DNA of 56,764 nt from NCBI GenBank assembly GCA_026983675.1, contig JALSTP010000107.1, forward strand, positions 1 to 56,764, given 5' to 3'. The notes beneath the pieces were generated by a model. The model had not been told where the DNA came from. It did no database searches and saw nothing but the letters and a program-made list of their open reading frames with translations. Both the position numbers and the translations under genes were made by a program. Below are positions 19,673 to 30,720 of this stretch, one piece after another (within the stretch, counting starts at the first letter, position 1; each line of letters starts with the position of its first letter). Origin of the DNA: Sedimenticola sp. GTDB taxonomy: Bacteria > Pseudomonadota > Gammaproteobacteria > Chromatiales > Chromatiaceae.

Positions 19673-21100
19673 CTATGCCTCGCACAACACGTCTCCCAGG
19701 CGCGCCGCCACGGCGCCGATGTCGCCCGCACCGAGGGTCAATACCAGATCCCCATCCTGCAGCAGTCGCTTCAGGGCCGCGGGGATCTCCCGCACCGACT
19801 CCACGAATACCGGGTCCACTTCACCCCGCGCGCGAATGGCGCGGGTCAACGAGCGGCCGTCCGCCCCGGCGATGGGCGGCTCACCGGCGGCATAGACCTC
19901 GGTGAGCAACAGCACGTCGGCGCGCGAGAGGACCTGGACAAAATCCTCGAACTGATCCTGAGTACGGCTGAAACGGTGCGGCTGGAAGGCCACCACCAGG
20001 CGCCGCTCCGGCCAGCCACGGCGCGCCGCATCGAGGGTTGCCGCCAGTTCGCGGGGGTGGTGAGCATAGTCGTCCACCAGCATCACCCGGCCGCCGTCGC
20101 CACTGCACCCCTCGCTCACCTGGAAGCGCCGGCCGATGCCCTGAAACCCCTCCAGCGCCCCTTTGATCGCCACTTCGGGAACACCCAGTTCGCAACCCAC
20201 GGCCACCGCCGCGAGCGCGTTGAGAACGTTGTGACGGCCCGGCATGTTGAGGGTCACATCGAAGGGCGCGGCACCGCTGGCGAAGACCACCCGAAACCGG
20301 GTCTGCAGGCCCTCCTGACGGATGGCCGCGGCGCGTACGTCGGCCTCCTCGCGGGTGCCGTAGGTAGTGACCGCGCGGGTCACCTTTGGTAACAGCCCAC
20401 GCACCTCGTCGTCGTCGATGCAGAGCAATGCCCGGCCGTAGAAGGGCAGATGGTGCAGGAATTCGAGAAAGGTGCTGCGCAGGCGCTCGAAGTCACCGCC
20501 GTAGGTGCCCATGTGGTCGGCGTCGATGTTGGTCACCACCGCCAGCATCGGCTGCAGATAGAGAAAGGAGGCATCGCTCTCGTCCGCCTCGGCAACGAGA
20601 TAGGTTCCGCCGCCGAGTCGGGCGTTGGCCCCCACGCTGTTGAGCCGCCCGCCGATGACGAAGGTGGGATCCAGTTCCCCTTCCGCCAGTACCGAAGTGA
20701 CCAGACTGGTGGTGGTGGTCTTGCCATGGGTGCCGGCCACGGCGATGCCGTAGTGGAAGCGCATCAACTCGGCCAGCATCTCCGCCCGCGGCACCACCGG
20801 GATGCGCTGCTCGCGCGCCGCCCGCACCTCCGGGTTTTCCTCGCCTACGGCGCTGGAGATCACCACCGCATCGCACTTCGCCACGTTCGCTTTCGCGTGG
20901 CCGATGGCGATCCGCGCCCCCAACCGCTCCAGGCGGCCGGTGACCGGTCCCGCCTTCAGGTCCGAGCCCGAGACCTCATAGCCAAGATTGAGCATCACCT
21001 CGGCGATGCCGCTCATGCCGGCCCCGCCGATGCCGACAAAATGCAACCGGCGCATGCGGCCCATGCGGTCAGCGGCATGACGATGACGCAGATCAACCAT
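19673..21100 (-). CDS. murC: UDP-N-acetylmuramate--L-alanine ligase MurC
   Basis: MurC adds L-Ala to UDP-MurNAc. The 475-residue protein has the Rossmann start [19 protein letters not shown], the P-loop [12 protein letters not shown], and [15 protein letters not shown], followed by [20 protein letters not shown] in the C-terminal domain. The ATG at 21100 gives a short N-terminal extension before MRRLHFVG, as in Pseudomonas. It overlaps the murG end by 8 bases. ATGs at 21064 and 21055 are alternatives. Confidence 0.95.
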   Translation of the reverse strand: MVDLRHRHAADRMGRMRRLHFVGIGGAGMSGIAEVMLNLGYEVSGSDLKAGPVTGRLERLGARIAIGHAKANVAKCDAVVISSAVGEENPEVRAAREQRIPVVPRAEMLAELMRFHYGIAVAGTHGKTTTTSLVTSVLAEGELDPTFVIGGRLNSVGANARLGGGTYLVAEADESDASFLYLQPMLAVVTNIDADHMGTYGGDFERLRSTFLEFLHHLPFYGRALLCIDDDEVRGLLPKVTRAVTTYGTREEADVRAAAIRQEGLQTRFRVVFASGAAPFDVTLNMPGRHNVLNALAAVAVGCELGVPEVAIKGALEGFQGIGRRFQVSEGCSGDGGRVMLVDDYAHHPRELAATLDAARRGWPERRLVVAFQPHRFSRTQDQFEDFVQVLSRADVLLLTEVYAAGEPPIAGADGRSLTRAIRARGEVDPVFVESVREIPAALKRLLQDGDLVLTLGAGDIGAVAARLGDVLCEA

Positions 21101-22166
21101 CCCGGCTCACCTCCAGACAGACCCCGGCCAGGCGCTCGGTGGCCTCCGGCCGGGCCAGATCGCGGGCCCGGCGTGCCATCTCCAACAATCGATCACGGTC
21201 GTCGAGCAACGGTTCCAGCCGATCCCGAAGGACCTCCAGGCTCAACTCCGATTCCGGGATCAGCAGCGCCGCGCCGGCATCGGTCAGATACGCGGCGTTG
21301 CGGGTCTGGTGATCGTCCACCGCATAAGGGTAAGGCACCAGGATGGCGCCGACGCCAACCCCCGCCAACTCCGCCACCGTGAGGGCGCCGGCGCGGCACA
21401 ACACCAGATCCGCCCAGCCGTAGGCCGCCGCCATGTCGTCGATGAAAGGCTCCACCCGGGCCGTGACCCCGGCGGCGTCATAGGCCATCCGCGCCTGTTC
21501 GATATTCCGCTGCCCCGCCTGATGAAGAACCTCGGGGCGGCGCTTCTCCGGCAAGGCCGCCAATGCCTGCGGCACCAGCGCATTCAACGCCTGCGCCCCC
21601 TGGGAGCCGCCCAGCACCAGGAGCCGCAACCGCCCGCCGCGACCGGCGAAGCGCGACTCTGGACCAGGCAACGCCAGGATCTCATCACGCACCGGGTTGC
21701 CACACACCTCCGCCCCCGGCAAGGCCCCGGGGAAGGCCGCCATCACCCGGCTGGCGATGCGCGCCAGCCAGCGGTTGGTCATCCCCGCCAGGGCGTTCTG
21801 TTCATGGATCACCAGCGGGACGCCCAGCAAGCGACTCGCCACCCCGCCCGGACCGGCCACGAAACCGCCCATGCCAAGTACCGCGGTCGGCCGGTTGTGG
21901 CGCAGGATGCGGATACTCTCGAAAACGGCGCGGCCGATCCGGTAGGGCGCGGCCAGCCAGCGGCGCAGGCCGTTGCCGCGCAGCCCCTGGACTTCGATCC
22001 ACTCCATGCGCAGGCCATGGGCGGGCACGATGGCGGCCTCCATGCCCCGGCGGGTACCGAGCCAGAACACCTCCGTCCCCTGGCTGCGGAGCCGGTCGGC
22101 GACCGCCAGCGCCGGAAACACGTGACCTCCCGTTCCACCCGCCATGATCATCACCCTCGGCGCCAT
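21093..22166 (-). CDS. murG: Lipid II synthase MurG (GlcNAc transferase)
   Basis: MurG transfers GlcNAc to lipid I on the inner face of the membrane. The 357-residue GT28 protein has [21 protein letters not shown] (G-loop 1), [18 protein letters not shown] (loop 2), [11 protein letters not shown] (loop 3), and the UDP-GlcNAc site [16 protein letters not shown]...[11 protein letters not shown] 22166 gives the usual short MAPRV lead-in and overlaps ftsW by 16 bases. ATG 22151, which overlaps the ftsW stop as TGATG, is a plausible alternative. Confidence 0.95.
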   Translation of the reverse strand: MAPRVMIMAGGTGGHVFPALAVADRLRSQGTEVFWLGTRRGMEAAIVPAHGLRMEWIEVQGLRGNGLRRWLAAPYRIGRAVFESIRILRHNRPTAVLGMGGFVAGPGGVASRLLGVPLVIHEQNALAGMTNRWLARIASRVMAAFPGALPGAEVCGNPVRDEILALPGPESRFAGRGGRLRLLVLGGSQGAQALNALVPQALAALPEKRRPEVLHQAGQRNIEQARMAYDAAGVTARVEPFIDDMAAAYGWADLVLCRAGALTVAELAGVGVGAILVPYPYAVDDHQTRNAAYLTDAGAALLIPESELSLEVLRDRLEPLLDDRDRLLEMARRARDLARPEATERLAGVCLEVSRDG

Positions 22167-23326
22167 CGCTTCCGCCCCCCCGCACTGCGCGTCTCGTAGT
22201 CGATGCGCAGAAGAATGGCCACCACCATGCAGGCGACGATGATGCTGTTGCCACCGTAGCTCATGAACGGAAGGGTCAGCCCCTTGGTGGGCAACAGGCC
22301 GAGATTGACGCCGATATTGATGAACGCCTGCATGCCGATCCACAGGCCGAATCCATACGCCACGTAGGCCGAAAAGCGCTGCTTCGCCTTCTCCGCCGCC
22401 GCGCCGATGACGAAGGCCCGCCAGACGATGTAGGCGAACAGCAGGAGGACGGCAAGCGTGCCCGCCAGACCGAACTCCTCGCCAATCACCGCCATGAGGA
22501 AGTCCGTGTGCGCCTCCGGCAGGTAGAACTGTTTCTGGATCCCGTTGCCCAATCCCACGCCGAACGCCCCGCCACGGCCGAAGGCGATCAGCGCCTGGGT
22601 CAATTGATAGCCGGAATCGAAGGCATCCTTGAAAGGATCGAGGAAGGCGGTCACCCGTTCCATCCGGTAAGGCGACGAGACCACCAACGCCACGCCGGAT
22701 AGGGCCGCCGCCCCCAGCAACAGCACAAACTGCCAGACCGCGACGCCACCGAGAAACAGCATCCCCAGCGCCGTGGCCATGAGTACGCCGGTGGTGCCGA
22801 AGTCGGGCTGCAGCATGATCAGACCGGCGGCCACCAGTAGCAGGATCATCGGCTTGACGAATCCCCACACCGAGGTGGAGACCTCCTCGCGGCGGCGCAC
22901 CAGATAGCCGCTGATGTAGATGACCATGAACAGCTTCATGAACTCGGAACTCTGCAGATTGAACGCCCCCACCGGGATCCAGCGGGTGGCGCCGTTGGCA
23001 GTGCGCCCCACGCCGGGGATCAGCACCAGCACCAGCAGCGCCAGACCGAGGAAGTAGAGCCATATCCCCATCCGCTCCCATTGGGTCATGGAGACCTGCG
23101 AGGCCATCAGCCCCGCCACCAGCCCCAACCCCAGGGCGATACCGTGCCGGATCAGATAGTGAAACGGCGCACCGTAGGTCTTGTCCGCCACGGCCAGCGA
23201 AGCGGAGGCCACCATCACGGCGCCGAACAGCAACAACACCAACGTTGCCCCCAGTAACCCATAGTCGAACGCGGGGGGGACCTGGCGCTGTCCACGCTTG
23301 ACGCCTGCCTGCATGGCCATATTCAT
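22151..23326 (-). CDS. ftsW: Septal glycan polymerase FtsW
   Basis: FtsW (SEDS family) polymerises lipid II with FtsI at the septum. The 391-residue protein has ten hydrophobic segments beginning at FDYGLLGATLVLLLFGAVMVASAS. Conserved SEDS elements include GATRWIPVGAFNLQSSEFMKL, LQPDFGTTGV, QFYLPEAHTDFLMAVIGEEFG, and KGLTLPFMSYGGNSI. ATG 23326 overlaps the murD stop by 4 bases (ATGA). The upstream frame to 23608 is antisense-like and was rejected. Confidence 0.95.
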   Translation of the reverse strand: MNMAMQAGVKRGQRQVPPAFDYGLLGATLVLLLFGAVMVASASLAVADKTYGAPFHYLIRHGIALGLGLVAGLMASQVSMTQWERMGIWLYFLGLALLVLVLIPGVGRTANGATRWIPVGAFNLQSSEFMKLFMVIYISGYLVRRREEVSTSVWGFVKPMILLLVAAGLIMLQPDFGTTGVLMATALGMLFLGGVAVWQFVLLLGAAALSGVALVVSSPYRMERVTAFLDPFKDAFDSGYQLTQALIAFGRGGAFGVGLGNGIQKQFYLPEAHTDFLMAVIGEEFGLAGTLAVLLLFAYIVWRAFVIGAAAEKAKQRFSAYVAYGFGLWIGMQAFINIGVNLGLLPTKGLTLPFMSYGGNSIIVACMVVAILLRIDYETRSAGGRKRWRRG

Positions 23327-24708
23327 TGCGCCCGCCTCCGGACCGCTGCCATGAAGGCCTCGCCACGGTCGGCGAAGTTCTCGAACATGTCGAAACTGGC
23401 GCAGGCAGGCGAGAGCAGCACCCGGTCGCCCGGCCGCGCCGCCTCCGCCGCCAGGACCACCGCCGCCTCCATGCTCGCTGCATGGCGCACCGGCACGCGG
23501 CCGGCGAAGGCCTTTTCCAACAAGGGCGCATCGCGGCCGATGAGGATTACACTGCGGGCGACGCCGGAGACCACCGGCGCCAGGCCGGCCAGTTCGGCGC
23601 CCTTGCACTCGCCACCCGCGATCAGCACGATGCGGCCGCCATCGCCCGGCCGCAGGCCCTCCAGTGCCGCACAGGTGGCGCCCACATTGGTGCCCTTGGA
23701 GTCATTGAACCATTGCACCCCGTCGATCTCGGCCACGAACTGGGTGCGGTGCGGCAGACCGCGGAAGCGGCGCAGACCGGCGAGCAACGCCTCTTCCGGC
23801 AACCCCGCCGCTTCACCGAGCGCCAGCGCGGCCACTGCGTTGGCGAGATTGTGACGGCCGGGGAGATGCTGCCCTGCGACCGGAAAGATCTGCCGTGGTC
23901 CCTGACAGAACCACAGTTCTCCCCCTTTTTTGCACAACCCGAAATCGCCCTCGCGCGGTGTCCCCAGGGTAAAACCCACCTCCGACTCGGTGGCGCGGGG
24001 CAAGGCCTCCACGGCGGGATCATCACGATTGACGACAGCGATCCGGGCGCCCTGAAAGATCCTCGCCTTGGCAGCCGCATAGGCATCCAGGTCAGGGTAA
24101 CGGTCCATGTGGTCCGGCGAGAGGTTCAGCACCGTGGCCACCCGCGGCGCGAGGGAACTGGTGGTTTCCAATTGGAAGGAGGAGAGTTCCAGCACATAGA
24201 GTTCCACCGCATCGTCGAGCAGATCCAGCACCGGCTCACCCAGGTTGCCTCCCACCGCCACACGCCTGTTCGCCTGCCGCGCCATTTCCCCCACCAGACT
24301 GGTGACGGTGCTCTTGCCGTTGCTGCCAGTGATGGCCACCACGGGGGCCCGCGCCGCCCCCGCGAAGAGCTCGATATCGCCGATCACCGGGACGCCACGC
24401 GCGCGGGCCGCCTGGATCAGGGGATGACTCACCGCCACGCCGGGGCTGACGACGATCTGCGCCGCGGCCTCGAACACCTCGGGGGTGAAACCGCCGAGGA
24501 ACAGGGCCAGGTCAGGGATCTCCTCACGCAGTTCGTCGAGACAGGGGGGATGGGCGCGGCTGTCGGTAACCGCCACCGTCACCCCCTGCCGGGTGAGGTA
24601 GCGGGCGCAAGAGAGCCCGGTCTTGCCCAGACCGACGACGAGGGCCCTGCCGCCGCCCTGTGACGCGGCGCCCGTGTTCCGCATTGCCTGTGCCCCGACC
24701 CCGTCCAT
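23323..24708 (-). CDS. murD: UDP-N-acetylmuramoyl-L-alanine--D-glutamate ligase MurD
   Basis: MurD adds D-Glu to UDP-MurNAc-L-Ala. The 461-residue protein shows GRALVVGLGKTGLSCARYL (UDP-binding domain), the P-loop VAITGSNGKSTVTSL, LNLSPDHMDRY, and FNDSKGTNVGATCAAL. ATG 24708 overlaps the mraY stop as TGATG and was chosen for this coupling. It adds a 15-20 residue lead before GGGRALVVG, and ATG 24684 would also work. Confidence 0.95.
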   Translation of the reverse strand: MDGVGAQAMRNTGAASQGGGRALVVGLGKTGLSCARYLTRQGVTVAVTDSRAHPPCLDELREEIPDLALFLGGFTPEVFEAAAQIVVSPGVAVSHPLIQAARARGVPVIGDIELFAGAARAPVVAITGSNGKSTVTSLVGEMARQANRRVAVGGNLGEPVLDLLDDAVELYVLELSSFQLETTSSLAPRVATVLNLSPDHMDRYPDLDAYAAAKARIFQGARIAVVNRDDPAVEALPRATESEVGFTLGTPREGDFGLCKKGGELWFCQGPRQIFPVAGQHLPGRHNLANAVAALALGEAAGLPEEALLAGLRRFRGLPHRTQFVAEIDGVQWFNDSKGTNVGATCAALEGLRPGDGGRIVLIAGGECKGAELAGLAPVVSGVARSVILIGRDAPLLEKAFAGRVPVRHAASMEAAVVLAAEAARPGDRVLLSPACASFDMFENFADRGEAFMAAVRRRAQ

Positions 24709-25793
24709 CAACGTATCTTCAGACTTGCCAGACCGACCAACACCAGAATGACGGTGATGATCCAGAAACGTACGATAACCCGTGGCTCGGGCCACCCCTT
24801 GAGTTCGAAATGGTGGTGCAGCGGCGCCATACGGAAGATGCGTTTGCCGGTGAGCCTGAAGGAGGCCACCTGCAGGATCACGGAAACCGTCTCCATGACG
24901 AACACCCCGCCCATGATCAGCAGCACCAGTTCCTGCCGCACCTCGACCGCCACCATCCCCAGCGCCGCCCCCAGCGCCAGCGCCCCCACATCCCCCATGA
25001 ACACCTGTGCCGGATAGGCATTGAACCAGAGAAACCCGAGACCGGCGCCAACAATGGCGCCACAGAACACCCCCACCTCACCGATGCCGGGCAGGTGAGG
25101 GATCTTCAGGTAGTCGGCGAAGGTGGCATGACCGGAGAGATAGGCAAAGATGGCGAGCGCCCCCGCCACCATGACCGTCGGCAAGATGGCGAGACCGTCG
25201 AGGCCATCGGTCAGGTTCACCGCATTGCTGCTGCCGACGATGACCAGATAGGCCAGTGTTATGAATCCCACCGCGCCGAGATTGAGGGTCACGTCCTTCA
25301 GATAGGGGATCAGAAGCTGCGTCTCCTGGGGGCCGGAGGCGGTGAAGTAGAGTATCAGCGCAGCGCCCAGCCCCACCACCGATTGCCACAGGTATTTCCA
25401 GCGTGCCGGCAGCCCCGTGGAATCCTGCAACACCAGCTTCTTGTAGTCGTCCACGAAACCGATGGCGCCAAACAGCAACGTCACCACCAGAACCAGCCAC
25501 ACGTAGCGATTGCCGAGATCGGCCCACAACAGGGTACTGAAGGCGATGGCCACCAGGATCAGGGCGCCGCCCATGGTAGGGGTCCCCGCCTTGGAGAAGT
25601 GGCTCTCGGGGCCATCGTCGCGCACCGTCTGGCCGATCTGATAGAAACTGAGGCGGCGAATCATCACCGGACCGACGATGAAAGAGACCACCAACGCGGT
25701 GAGCACACTGAGGATGGTGCGCAGGGTCAGGTATTTGAAGACCAGAAAACTGCTGTCGTAGCGGGCCAGATATTCTGCAAGATAGAGCAGCAC
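24708..25793 (-). CDS. mraY: Phospho-MurNAc-pentapeptide transferase MraY
   Basis: MraY makes lipid I by moving phospho-MurNAc-pentapeptide to undecaprenyl phosphate. The 361-residue protein has ten membrane segments. The family loops [20 protein letters not shown] (catalytic Asp pair), [13 protein letters not shown], and [11 protein letters not shown], followed by [13 protein letters not shown], are all intact. Start ATG 25793 is 2 bases after murF. Confidence 0.96.
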   Translation of the reverse strand: MLLYLAEYLARYDSSFLVFKYLTLRTILSVLTALVVSFIVGPVMIRRLSFYQIGQTVRDDGPESHFSKAGTPTMGGALILVAIAFSTLLWADLGNRYVWLVLVVTLLFGAIGFVDDYKKLVLQDSTGLPARWKYLWQSVVGLGAALILYFTASGPQETQLLIPYLKDVTLNLGAVGFITLAYLVIVGSSNAVNLTDGLDGLAILPTVMVAGALAIFAYLSGHATFADYLKIPHLPGIGEVGVFCGAIVGAGLGFLWFNAYPAQVFMGDVGALALGAALGMVAVEVRQELVLLIMGGVFVMETVSVILQVASFRLTGKRIFRMAPLHHHFELKGWPEPRVIVRFWIITVILVLVGLASLKIR

Positions 25794-25795
25794 GG

Positions 25796-27166
25796 TCAGC
25801 AGCCCCCCTCTTCCACCAGAGCGTCCGCCACCCGCTCCATGGCGGCGCTGCGCGAACCCTTCACCAACACCGTGGCATCCCCCGGCAATTCATGACGCAA
25901 GGTGGCGATCAGGGCGGCCTGATCGGTGAAGGCCGCGCCCCCTTCGCCGAAGCCGGCGGCGGCCTCGGCGCTCATCTCGCCCACCGTATAGAGGTGTTCG
26001 ATACCGGCGTCGCGCGCCTGTTCGCCAAGGGCGCGGTGCAGGGCGCGGCTGCCCGCCCCCAGTTCCGCCAGATCGCCCAGCACCAGCCAACGTTCACCCG
26101 GCGCCTGCGCCAGTACGGCAATGGCGGCGCTGACGGAATCGGGATTGGCGTTGTAGCTGTCGTCGATCACCCGGTAGCCCTGCCGGCCCGCGCGCAGACA
26201 CAGCCGCCCCTTCACCGGATGCACGGTGCGCAGGCCCGCGCCTATCTCGTCCAGCGTGGCGCCCGCCGCCTGGGCCGCGGCGATGGCGGCCAATGCGTTC
26301 ATCAGATTGTGCCGGCCGACCAGGGCCAGGCCGATCTCGAGATCGCCGGCCGGCGTGGTCACCCGGCAGTTCATGCGGAATCCATCGCCGCCCCAGGGTG
26401 TCTGCATCCGCGCAGGATCGGCATGCACATCCGCCCCGGCCTGAAAACCAAACGCCACCACGCGGCGATCACCGGCCAACCGACGCCACAAGGGCGCGTG
26501 CGGGCTGTCACCGTTGATCACCAGCACCCCGTCGTCACCAAGTCCCTCGACGATCTCACCTTTGGCGCGCGCCACCCCTTCCAGGTCGCCGAAGCCTTCC
26601 AGATGGGCCGCGCCGGCATTGGTGATCAGCGCCACGTCGGGGCGGGCGATGCGGCTCAGATAGCCGATCTCGCCGGGATGGTTGGCACCCATCTCCACCA
26701 CCATCGACTGCTCGTCCTGCAGGCGCAAGAGGGTCAGCGGCACGCCGATATCGTTGTTCATGTTCCCTTGGGTGACGAGTACCGGTCCGCGCTGCCTGAA
26801 GATGGCGGCGATCATCTCCTTGACCGTGGTCTTGCCATTGCTGCCGGTGACCGCGACCAACGGGCGGGGAAACGCCTCGCGCCATATTGAGGCCAGGCGG
26901 CCCAGCGCCTGCCGGGTGTCGGCGACACGCAACAGAGGCAGGCCCGCATCCACCTCCTGCATCACCATCGCCGCCACTGCGCCGCCTTCCTTTGCCGCAC
27001 CAATGAATCGATGGCCATCGAAGTTCGGCCCCTGCAGGGCGATGAAAAGATCGCCCGGCGAGAGGGTGCGGGTGTCGCTGCTCACCGCGCAGAAGCGCAC
27101 ATCGTCGCCCCGATGCTCGGCCTGCAGTGGCCCGGCCACTGCGGAAAGGGAGAGGCAGTTGCTCAT
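25796..27166 (-). CDS. murF: UDP-MurNAc-tripeptide--D-Ala-D-Ala ligase MurF
   Basis: MurF adds the D-Ala-D-Ala made by DdlB. The 456-residue protein has the N-terminal [23 protein letters not shown] domain, P-loop [41 protein letters not shown], and the C-terminal [18 protein letters not shown] 27166 overlaps the murE stop by 4 bases. Confidence 0.96.
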   Translation of the reverse strand: MSNCLSLSAVAGPLQAEHRGDDVRFCAVSSDTRTLSPGDLFIALQGPNFDGHRFIGAAKEGGAVAAMVMQEVDAGLPLLRVADTRQALGRLASIWREAFPRPLVAVTGSNGKTTVKEMIAAIFRQRGPVLVTQGNMNNDIGVPLTLLRLQDEQSMVVEMGANHPGEIGYLSRIARPDVALITNAGAAHLEGFGDLEGVARAKGEIVEGLGDDGVLVINGDSPHAPLWRRLAGDRRVVAFGFQAGADVHADPARMQTPWGGDGFRMNCRVTTPAGDLEIGLALVGRHNLMNALAAIAAAQAAGATLDEIGAGLRTVHPVKGRLCLRAGRQGYRVIDDSYNANPDSVSAAIAVLAQAPGERWLVLGDLAELGAGSRALHRALGEQARDAGIEHLYTVGEMSAEAAAGFGEGGAAFTDQAALIATLRHELPGDATVLVKGSRSAAMERVADALVEEGGC

Positions 27167-28698
27167 GATGCCGACCCCTTCAGGCCCAAAAGGGTGGCCA
27201 CCGCCTCGCGGTCACTGAACGGCAATTCCAGGTCGCCGATCGATTGCACCTCTTCGTGTCCCTTGCCCGCCACCAGGATCAGGTCATCGCGTTCCGCCGT
27301 CTCGATGGCGACGCGGATCGCCTCCGCCCGCTTACGCTCGACGACGATGTTTTCCGATTGTTCCACCCCGTTCAGGATCTCGCCGATGATCCATTCGCCA
27401 TCCTCATTGCGCGGATTGTCGTCGGTGAGGATCACCCGGTCGCTATAACGCTCCGCCACGTGCCCCATGAGGGGCCGCTTGCCCGCATCACGCTCCCCGC
27501 CGCAACCGAACACGGTCACCAGCCGACCCTTGCAATGGGGCCGCAACGCCTTGAGCACCTGTTCCAGGGCATCGGGCGTATGGGCATAGTCCACGATCAC
27601 CGAAGGACGCCCCTCGGCGCGAAAGAGTTCCATGCGGCCCGGCACGGTCGTCACCTCACCGAGGCGCGCCAGGGCCTGTTCGAGCGCCATGCCGCGATAG
27701 AGCAGCACGGACAGCACCGCGAGCAGATTGCGGGCATTGAAGTCACCGAACAAGCGGCTGTCGATCTCCCCGCAACCCCAACTGCTCTCCACCTGGATAC
27801 GCATGCCGCCGGCGTGGTGTTCTATTGCGGCGCCATGCACCCACTGCACCACGCGATCCACCGGTATCGGCGGCAGTTCGAGGCCGTAGAGCACGACGAA
27901 CAGACTGGGGTCGAGGCCGGTGGCAATCTCGCGGCCGAAGGCTTCGTCGCTGTTGATCACTGCGCACCCCAGCCCCTCCATCTCGAACAACAACCGTTTG
28001 GCGGCGCCATAGGCCGCCATATCGCCATGGTAATCGAGGTGATCCCGGCTGAGATTGGTGAGCACCGCAACATCGAAGTGCACCCCGTTCACCCGTCCCT
28101 GATCCAGCGCATGGGAGGAGACCTCCATGGCCACCGCCGTGGCCCCCTCCGCGCGCATGGTGGCAAGCGCCCGCTGCAGGGTGACGGCATCGGGCGTGGT
28201 ATGGCCCGTGGGGCGCAGGGCGCCGGGGAATCCGACCCCCAACGTACCCACGATGCCACAGCGTGGCAATTGCGCCTGGGCCAGAAAGTGGCTGCAACTC
28301 GTCTTGCCATTGGTGCCCGTGATGCCGGCCACCGACAGGGCGCGGCTGGGATCACCATAGAAACGCGCCGCCATCCGGCCCACGTGAGGACGCAACTGCG
28401 GCACCACCACCAGCGGAATCGGCAGCTTGCCGCGCAGCCTGGCGATACGCTCCATGCTCCAATCCGCACCCGGCTCGCACACCACGGCCACGGCCTGGTG
28501 TCTGACGGCCTGCTGCACATGATCGAGGCCATGGGTGGCGCGGCCACGACAGGCGAGAAACAGCCATCCCGCCTCGACCTGCCGGCTGTCGAGGGTCAGA
28601 CCGCCGATCACCGGATCGGCCGACGGATCGGTGTAGCCAATGTCGGCCAGCAGATGCGAGAGATGCAGCCCGGCCGGCCGGTGCTCTGACGCCATCAT
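27163..28698 (-). CDS. murE: UDP-MurNAc-L-Ala-D-Glu--meso-diaminopimelate ligase MurE
   Basis: MurE adds the third stem-peptide residue. The 511-residue protein has LTLDSRQVEAGWLFLACRG, P-loop GITGTNGKTSCSHFL, and LTNLSRDHLDYHGDM. The specificity motif DNPR at 427-430 selects meso-diaminopimelate, so the wall is the usual A1-gamma type. ATG 28698 overlaps the ftsI stop as ATGA; a second ATG follows directly. Confidence 0.96.
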   Translation of the reverse strand: MMASEHRPAGLHLSHLLADIGYTDPSADPVIGGLTLDSRQVEAGWLFLACRGRATHGLDHVQQAVRHQAVAVVCEPGADWSMERIARLRGKLPIPLVVVPQLRPHVGRMAARFYGDPSRALSVAGITGTNGKTSCSHFLAQAQLPRCGIVGTLGVGFPGALRPTGHTTPDAVTLQRALATMRAEGATAVAMEVSSHALDQGRVNGVHFDVAVLTNLSRDHLDYHGDMAAYGAAKRLLFEMEGLGCAVINSDEAFGREIATGLDPSLFVVLYGLELPPIPVDRVVQWVHGAAIEHHAGGMRIQVESSWGCGEIDSRLFGDFNARNLLAVLSVLLYRGMALEQALARLGEVTTVPGRMELFRAEGRPSVIVDYAHTPDALEQVLKALRPHCKGRLVTVFGCGGERDAGKRPLMGHVAERYSDRVILTDDNPRNEDGEWIIGEILNGVEQSENIVVERKRAEAIRVAIETAERDDLILVAGKGHEEVQSIGDLELPFSDREAVATLLGLKGSAS

Positions 28699-30446
28699 GG
28701 CTTGCCTCCCGAGCTGGCCAACCGCAGCCCTTCACCCTGGACGCCATCGGGCGGGATATTGAGAAGGCGCAGCGCCCCCGCCATCACCTTCGCAAACACC
28801 GGCGCCGCCACCTCTCCGCCATAGACCTGGCCGGCGCGAGGCTCATCGATCATCACCGCCATCGCCAGCCGGGGCCGACTGGCCGGGACCACGCCGGCGA
28901 AGATCGCCAGATACCTGTCCTTTGCGTAACCGTGGGCGGTGATCTTCTTTGCCGTACCCGTCTTGCCCGCCACCCGATAGCCAGGAATGGCGGCCCGCGG
29001 GGCGGTGCCTTCGGCGGAGACCACCTTTTCCATCATGCCACGCACAGTGCGCACCACGTCGCGGCGCAACACCTCCCGTCCCCGGGGCGCCTGCAACTGC
29101 TTCAGCAGGGAGACCGGGCGCTTCACTCCGTCGGCACCGATCGTCGCATAGGCCGCCGCCAGTTGCAGGGTCGTCACCGACAGCCCGTAACCGAAGGCGA
29201 TGGTGGCCTGCCCAAACCTGGACCAGCGATCGAAATAGGGCAACCTGCCGGACACCTCGCCCGGAAACCCGCTGTCTGTGGAGACCCCGAATCCCACCTT
29301 CGACAATACCCGCCACATCACGTCCGGCGTCAACTGCAAGGCGATCTTGCTGATGCCGACGTTACTCGACTTCTCGATGATCCCGGCCGGGGTCAACACG
29401 CCATAGTCATGGCTGTCGCGCACTCTGTGCCCACCCACCTCCAACCTTCCCGGCGCGGTATCGATACGTGTCGAGGGCTCTATCACCCCGGCCTCCAACG
29501 CCGCCGACATGATCAGTGGTTTCATGGTGGATCCCGGCTCGAACACGTCCGTCACGGCGCGGTTGCGGAAGCGGCCGTCCCGCCCACTGCGGCGGGCATT
29601 GGGGTTGTAGGAAGGCTGATTGACCATTGCCAGCACCTCGCCCGTGGAGACGTCGAGGATCACTGCCGACCCCGCCCGCGCCCGATGTTTCTCTACTGCC
29701 GCCTTCAACTCCCGGTAGGCAAGATACTGCAACCGCCGGTCGATGCTGGTCACCAGATCCTTGCCCGGCTGCGGCGCACGGATACTCTCCACATCACGCA
29801 CCACGCGCCCACTACCATCTTTCAATACCCGCTTGGCCCCGGCCCGCCCGGTCAGCCAGTCATCGTAGGCCAGTTCCAACCCTTCCTGCCCGTGATCGTC
29901 GATATTGGTAAAACCGATCACATGCGCGGTCACCTCGCCGGCCGGATAGAAACGGCGGTACTCGCGCTCGAAGTGAACCCCCGTGATCTTGTTGTCATGC
30001 ACTGCTTTACGCACCCGGCCGACGCGTTTTGGCGCGGCCCGTCGTTCAAGATAGAGAAAATGCCGTTTGCCATTTCTCGCCAGCACCTTGCGCAGATGCG
30101 CAACCGACACGCCCAGCGCGCGGGCCAGCGGCGCTTGCGCCGTCCGGGGCAGTTGTTTCGGGTTCACCCAGATGGACTCCACCGGCGTGGTCAGCGCCAG
30201 CGGTTCGTGGTGCCGGTCGAAGATCACCCCCCGATGGGCTGGCATCTCCACCGTGCGCAAGTAGCGGCGCTGACCTTCGTTCTGCAGAAAATCGCGCTCC
30301 AGCACCTGCCGTTCCACGGCACGGCCCACGAGCAGGAAAAAGGCCATCAGCAACACGCCCCCCACCACCCCGCGGCGCAAGGCGTACCGGGGTTGGGGAA
30401 CCTGAACACGGCTGCGCCGCCTGGCCTTTTTCGTCCCGCGCGCCAT
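28695..30446 (-). CDS. ftsI: Septal transpeptidase FtsI (PBP3)
   Basis: FtsI cross-links septal peptidoglycan as partner of FtsW. The 583-residue protein has a basic N-terminus, a single membrane anchor at about 24-40, the pedestal domain starting RRYLRTVEMPAHRGVIFDR, and the transpeptidase domain. The catalytic STMK is at 306-309, the SSN motif follows in IEKSSNVGIS, and KTG is at 495-497. ATG 30446 lies 1 base after the ftsL stop. Confidence 0.96.
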   Translation of the reverse strand: MARGTKKARRRSRVQVPQPRYALRRGVVGGVLLMAFFLLVGRAVERQVLERDFLQNEGQRRYLRTVEMPAHRGVIFDRHHEPLALTTPVESIWVNPKQLPRTAQAPLARALGVSVAHLRKVLARNGKRHFLYLERRAAPKRVGRVRKAVHDNKITGVHFEREYRRFYPAGEVTAHVIGFTNIDDHGQEGLELAYDDWLTGRAGAKRVLKDGSGRVVRDVESIRAPQPGKDLVTSIDRRLQYLAYRELKAAVEKHRARAGSAVILDVSTGEVLAMVNQPSYNPNARRSGRDGRFRNRAVTDVFEPGSTMKPLIMSAALEAGVIEPSTRIDTAPGRLEVGGHRVRDSHDYGVLTPAGIIEKSSNVGISKIALQLTPDVMWRVLSKVGFGVSTDSGFPGEVSGRLPYFDRWSRFGQATIAFGYGLSVTTLQLAAAYATIGADGVKRPVSLLKQLQAPRGREVLRRDVVRTVRGMMEKVVSAEGTAPRAAIPGYRVAGKTGTAKKITAHGYAKDRYLAIFAGVVPASRPRLAMAVMIDEPRAGQVYGGEVAAPVFAKVMAGALRLLNIPPDGVQGEGLRLASSGGKP

Positions 30447-30447
30447 A

Positions 30448-30720
30448 TCAGCGACTGACCACGCGTACATCGCGAGGCGCAGGAATATGCATGTCCAGTT
30501 TCGCCCGCGCAATCTTTTCGATCCGCACGTTGGTCGCCAACGCCCCTTGTTCCAGTTGCAGCCGGCCCCATTGCACGTCCACTGCTTCCCGTTCCGAGCG
30601 CAACTTCTGTAACTCGACGAACAGCTTCCGGCTGGCGAATCTCGAATAGACCACACCAATGGCGGAAACCAACACGATGATCACGCAGAACACCAGCAGG
30701 CCACGCGGAGAACGATTCAT
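30448..30720 (-). CDS. ftsL: Cell division protein FtsL
   Basis: FtsL is a small bitopic divisome protein that pairs with FtsB and activates FtsWI. The 90-residue product has a membrane helix at about 8-26 ([19 protein letters not shown]) and then a leucine-zipper-like coil ([29 protein letters not shown]). ATG 30720 overlaps the rsmH stop by 4 bases. Position between rsmH and ftsI confirms identity despite low sequence conservation. Confidence 0.92.
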   Translation of the reverse strand: MNRSPRGLLVFCVIIVLVSAIGVVYSRFASRKLFVELQKLRSEREAVDVQWGRLQLEQGALATNVRIEKIARAKLDMHIPAPRDVRVVSR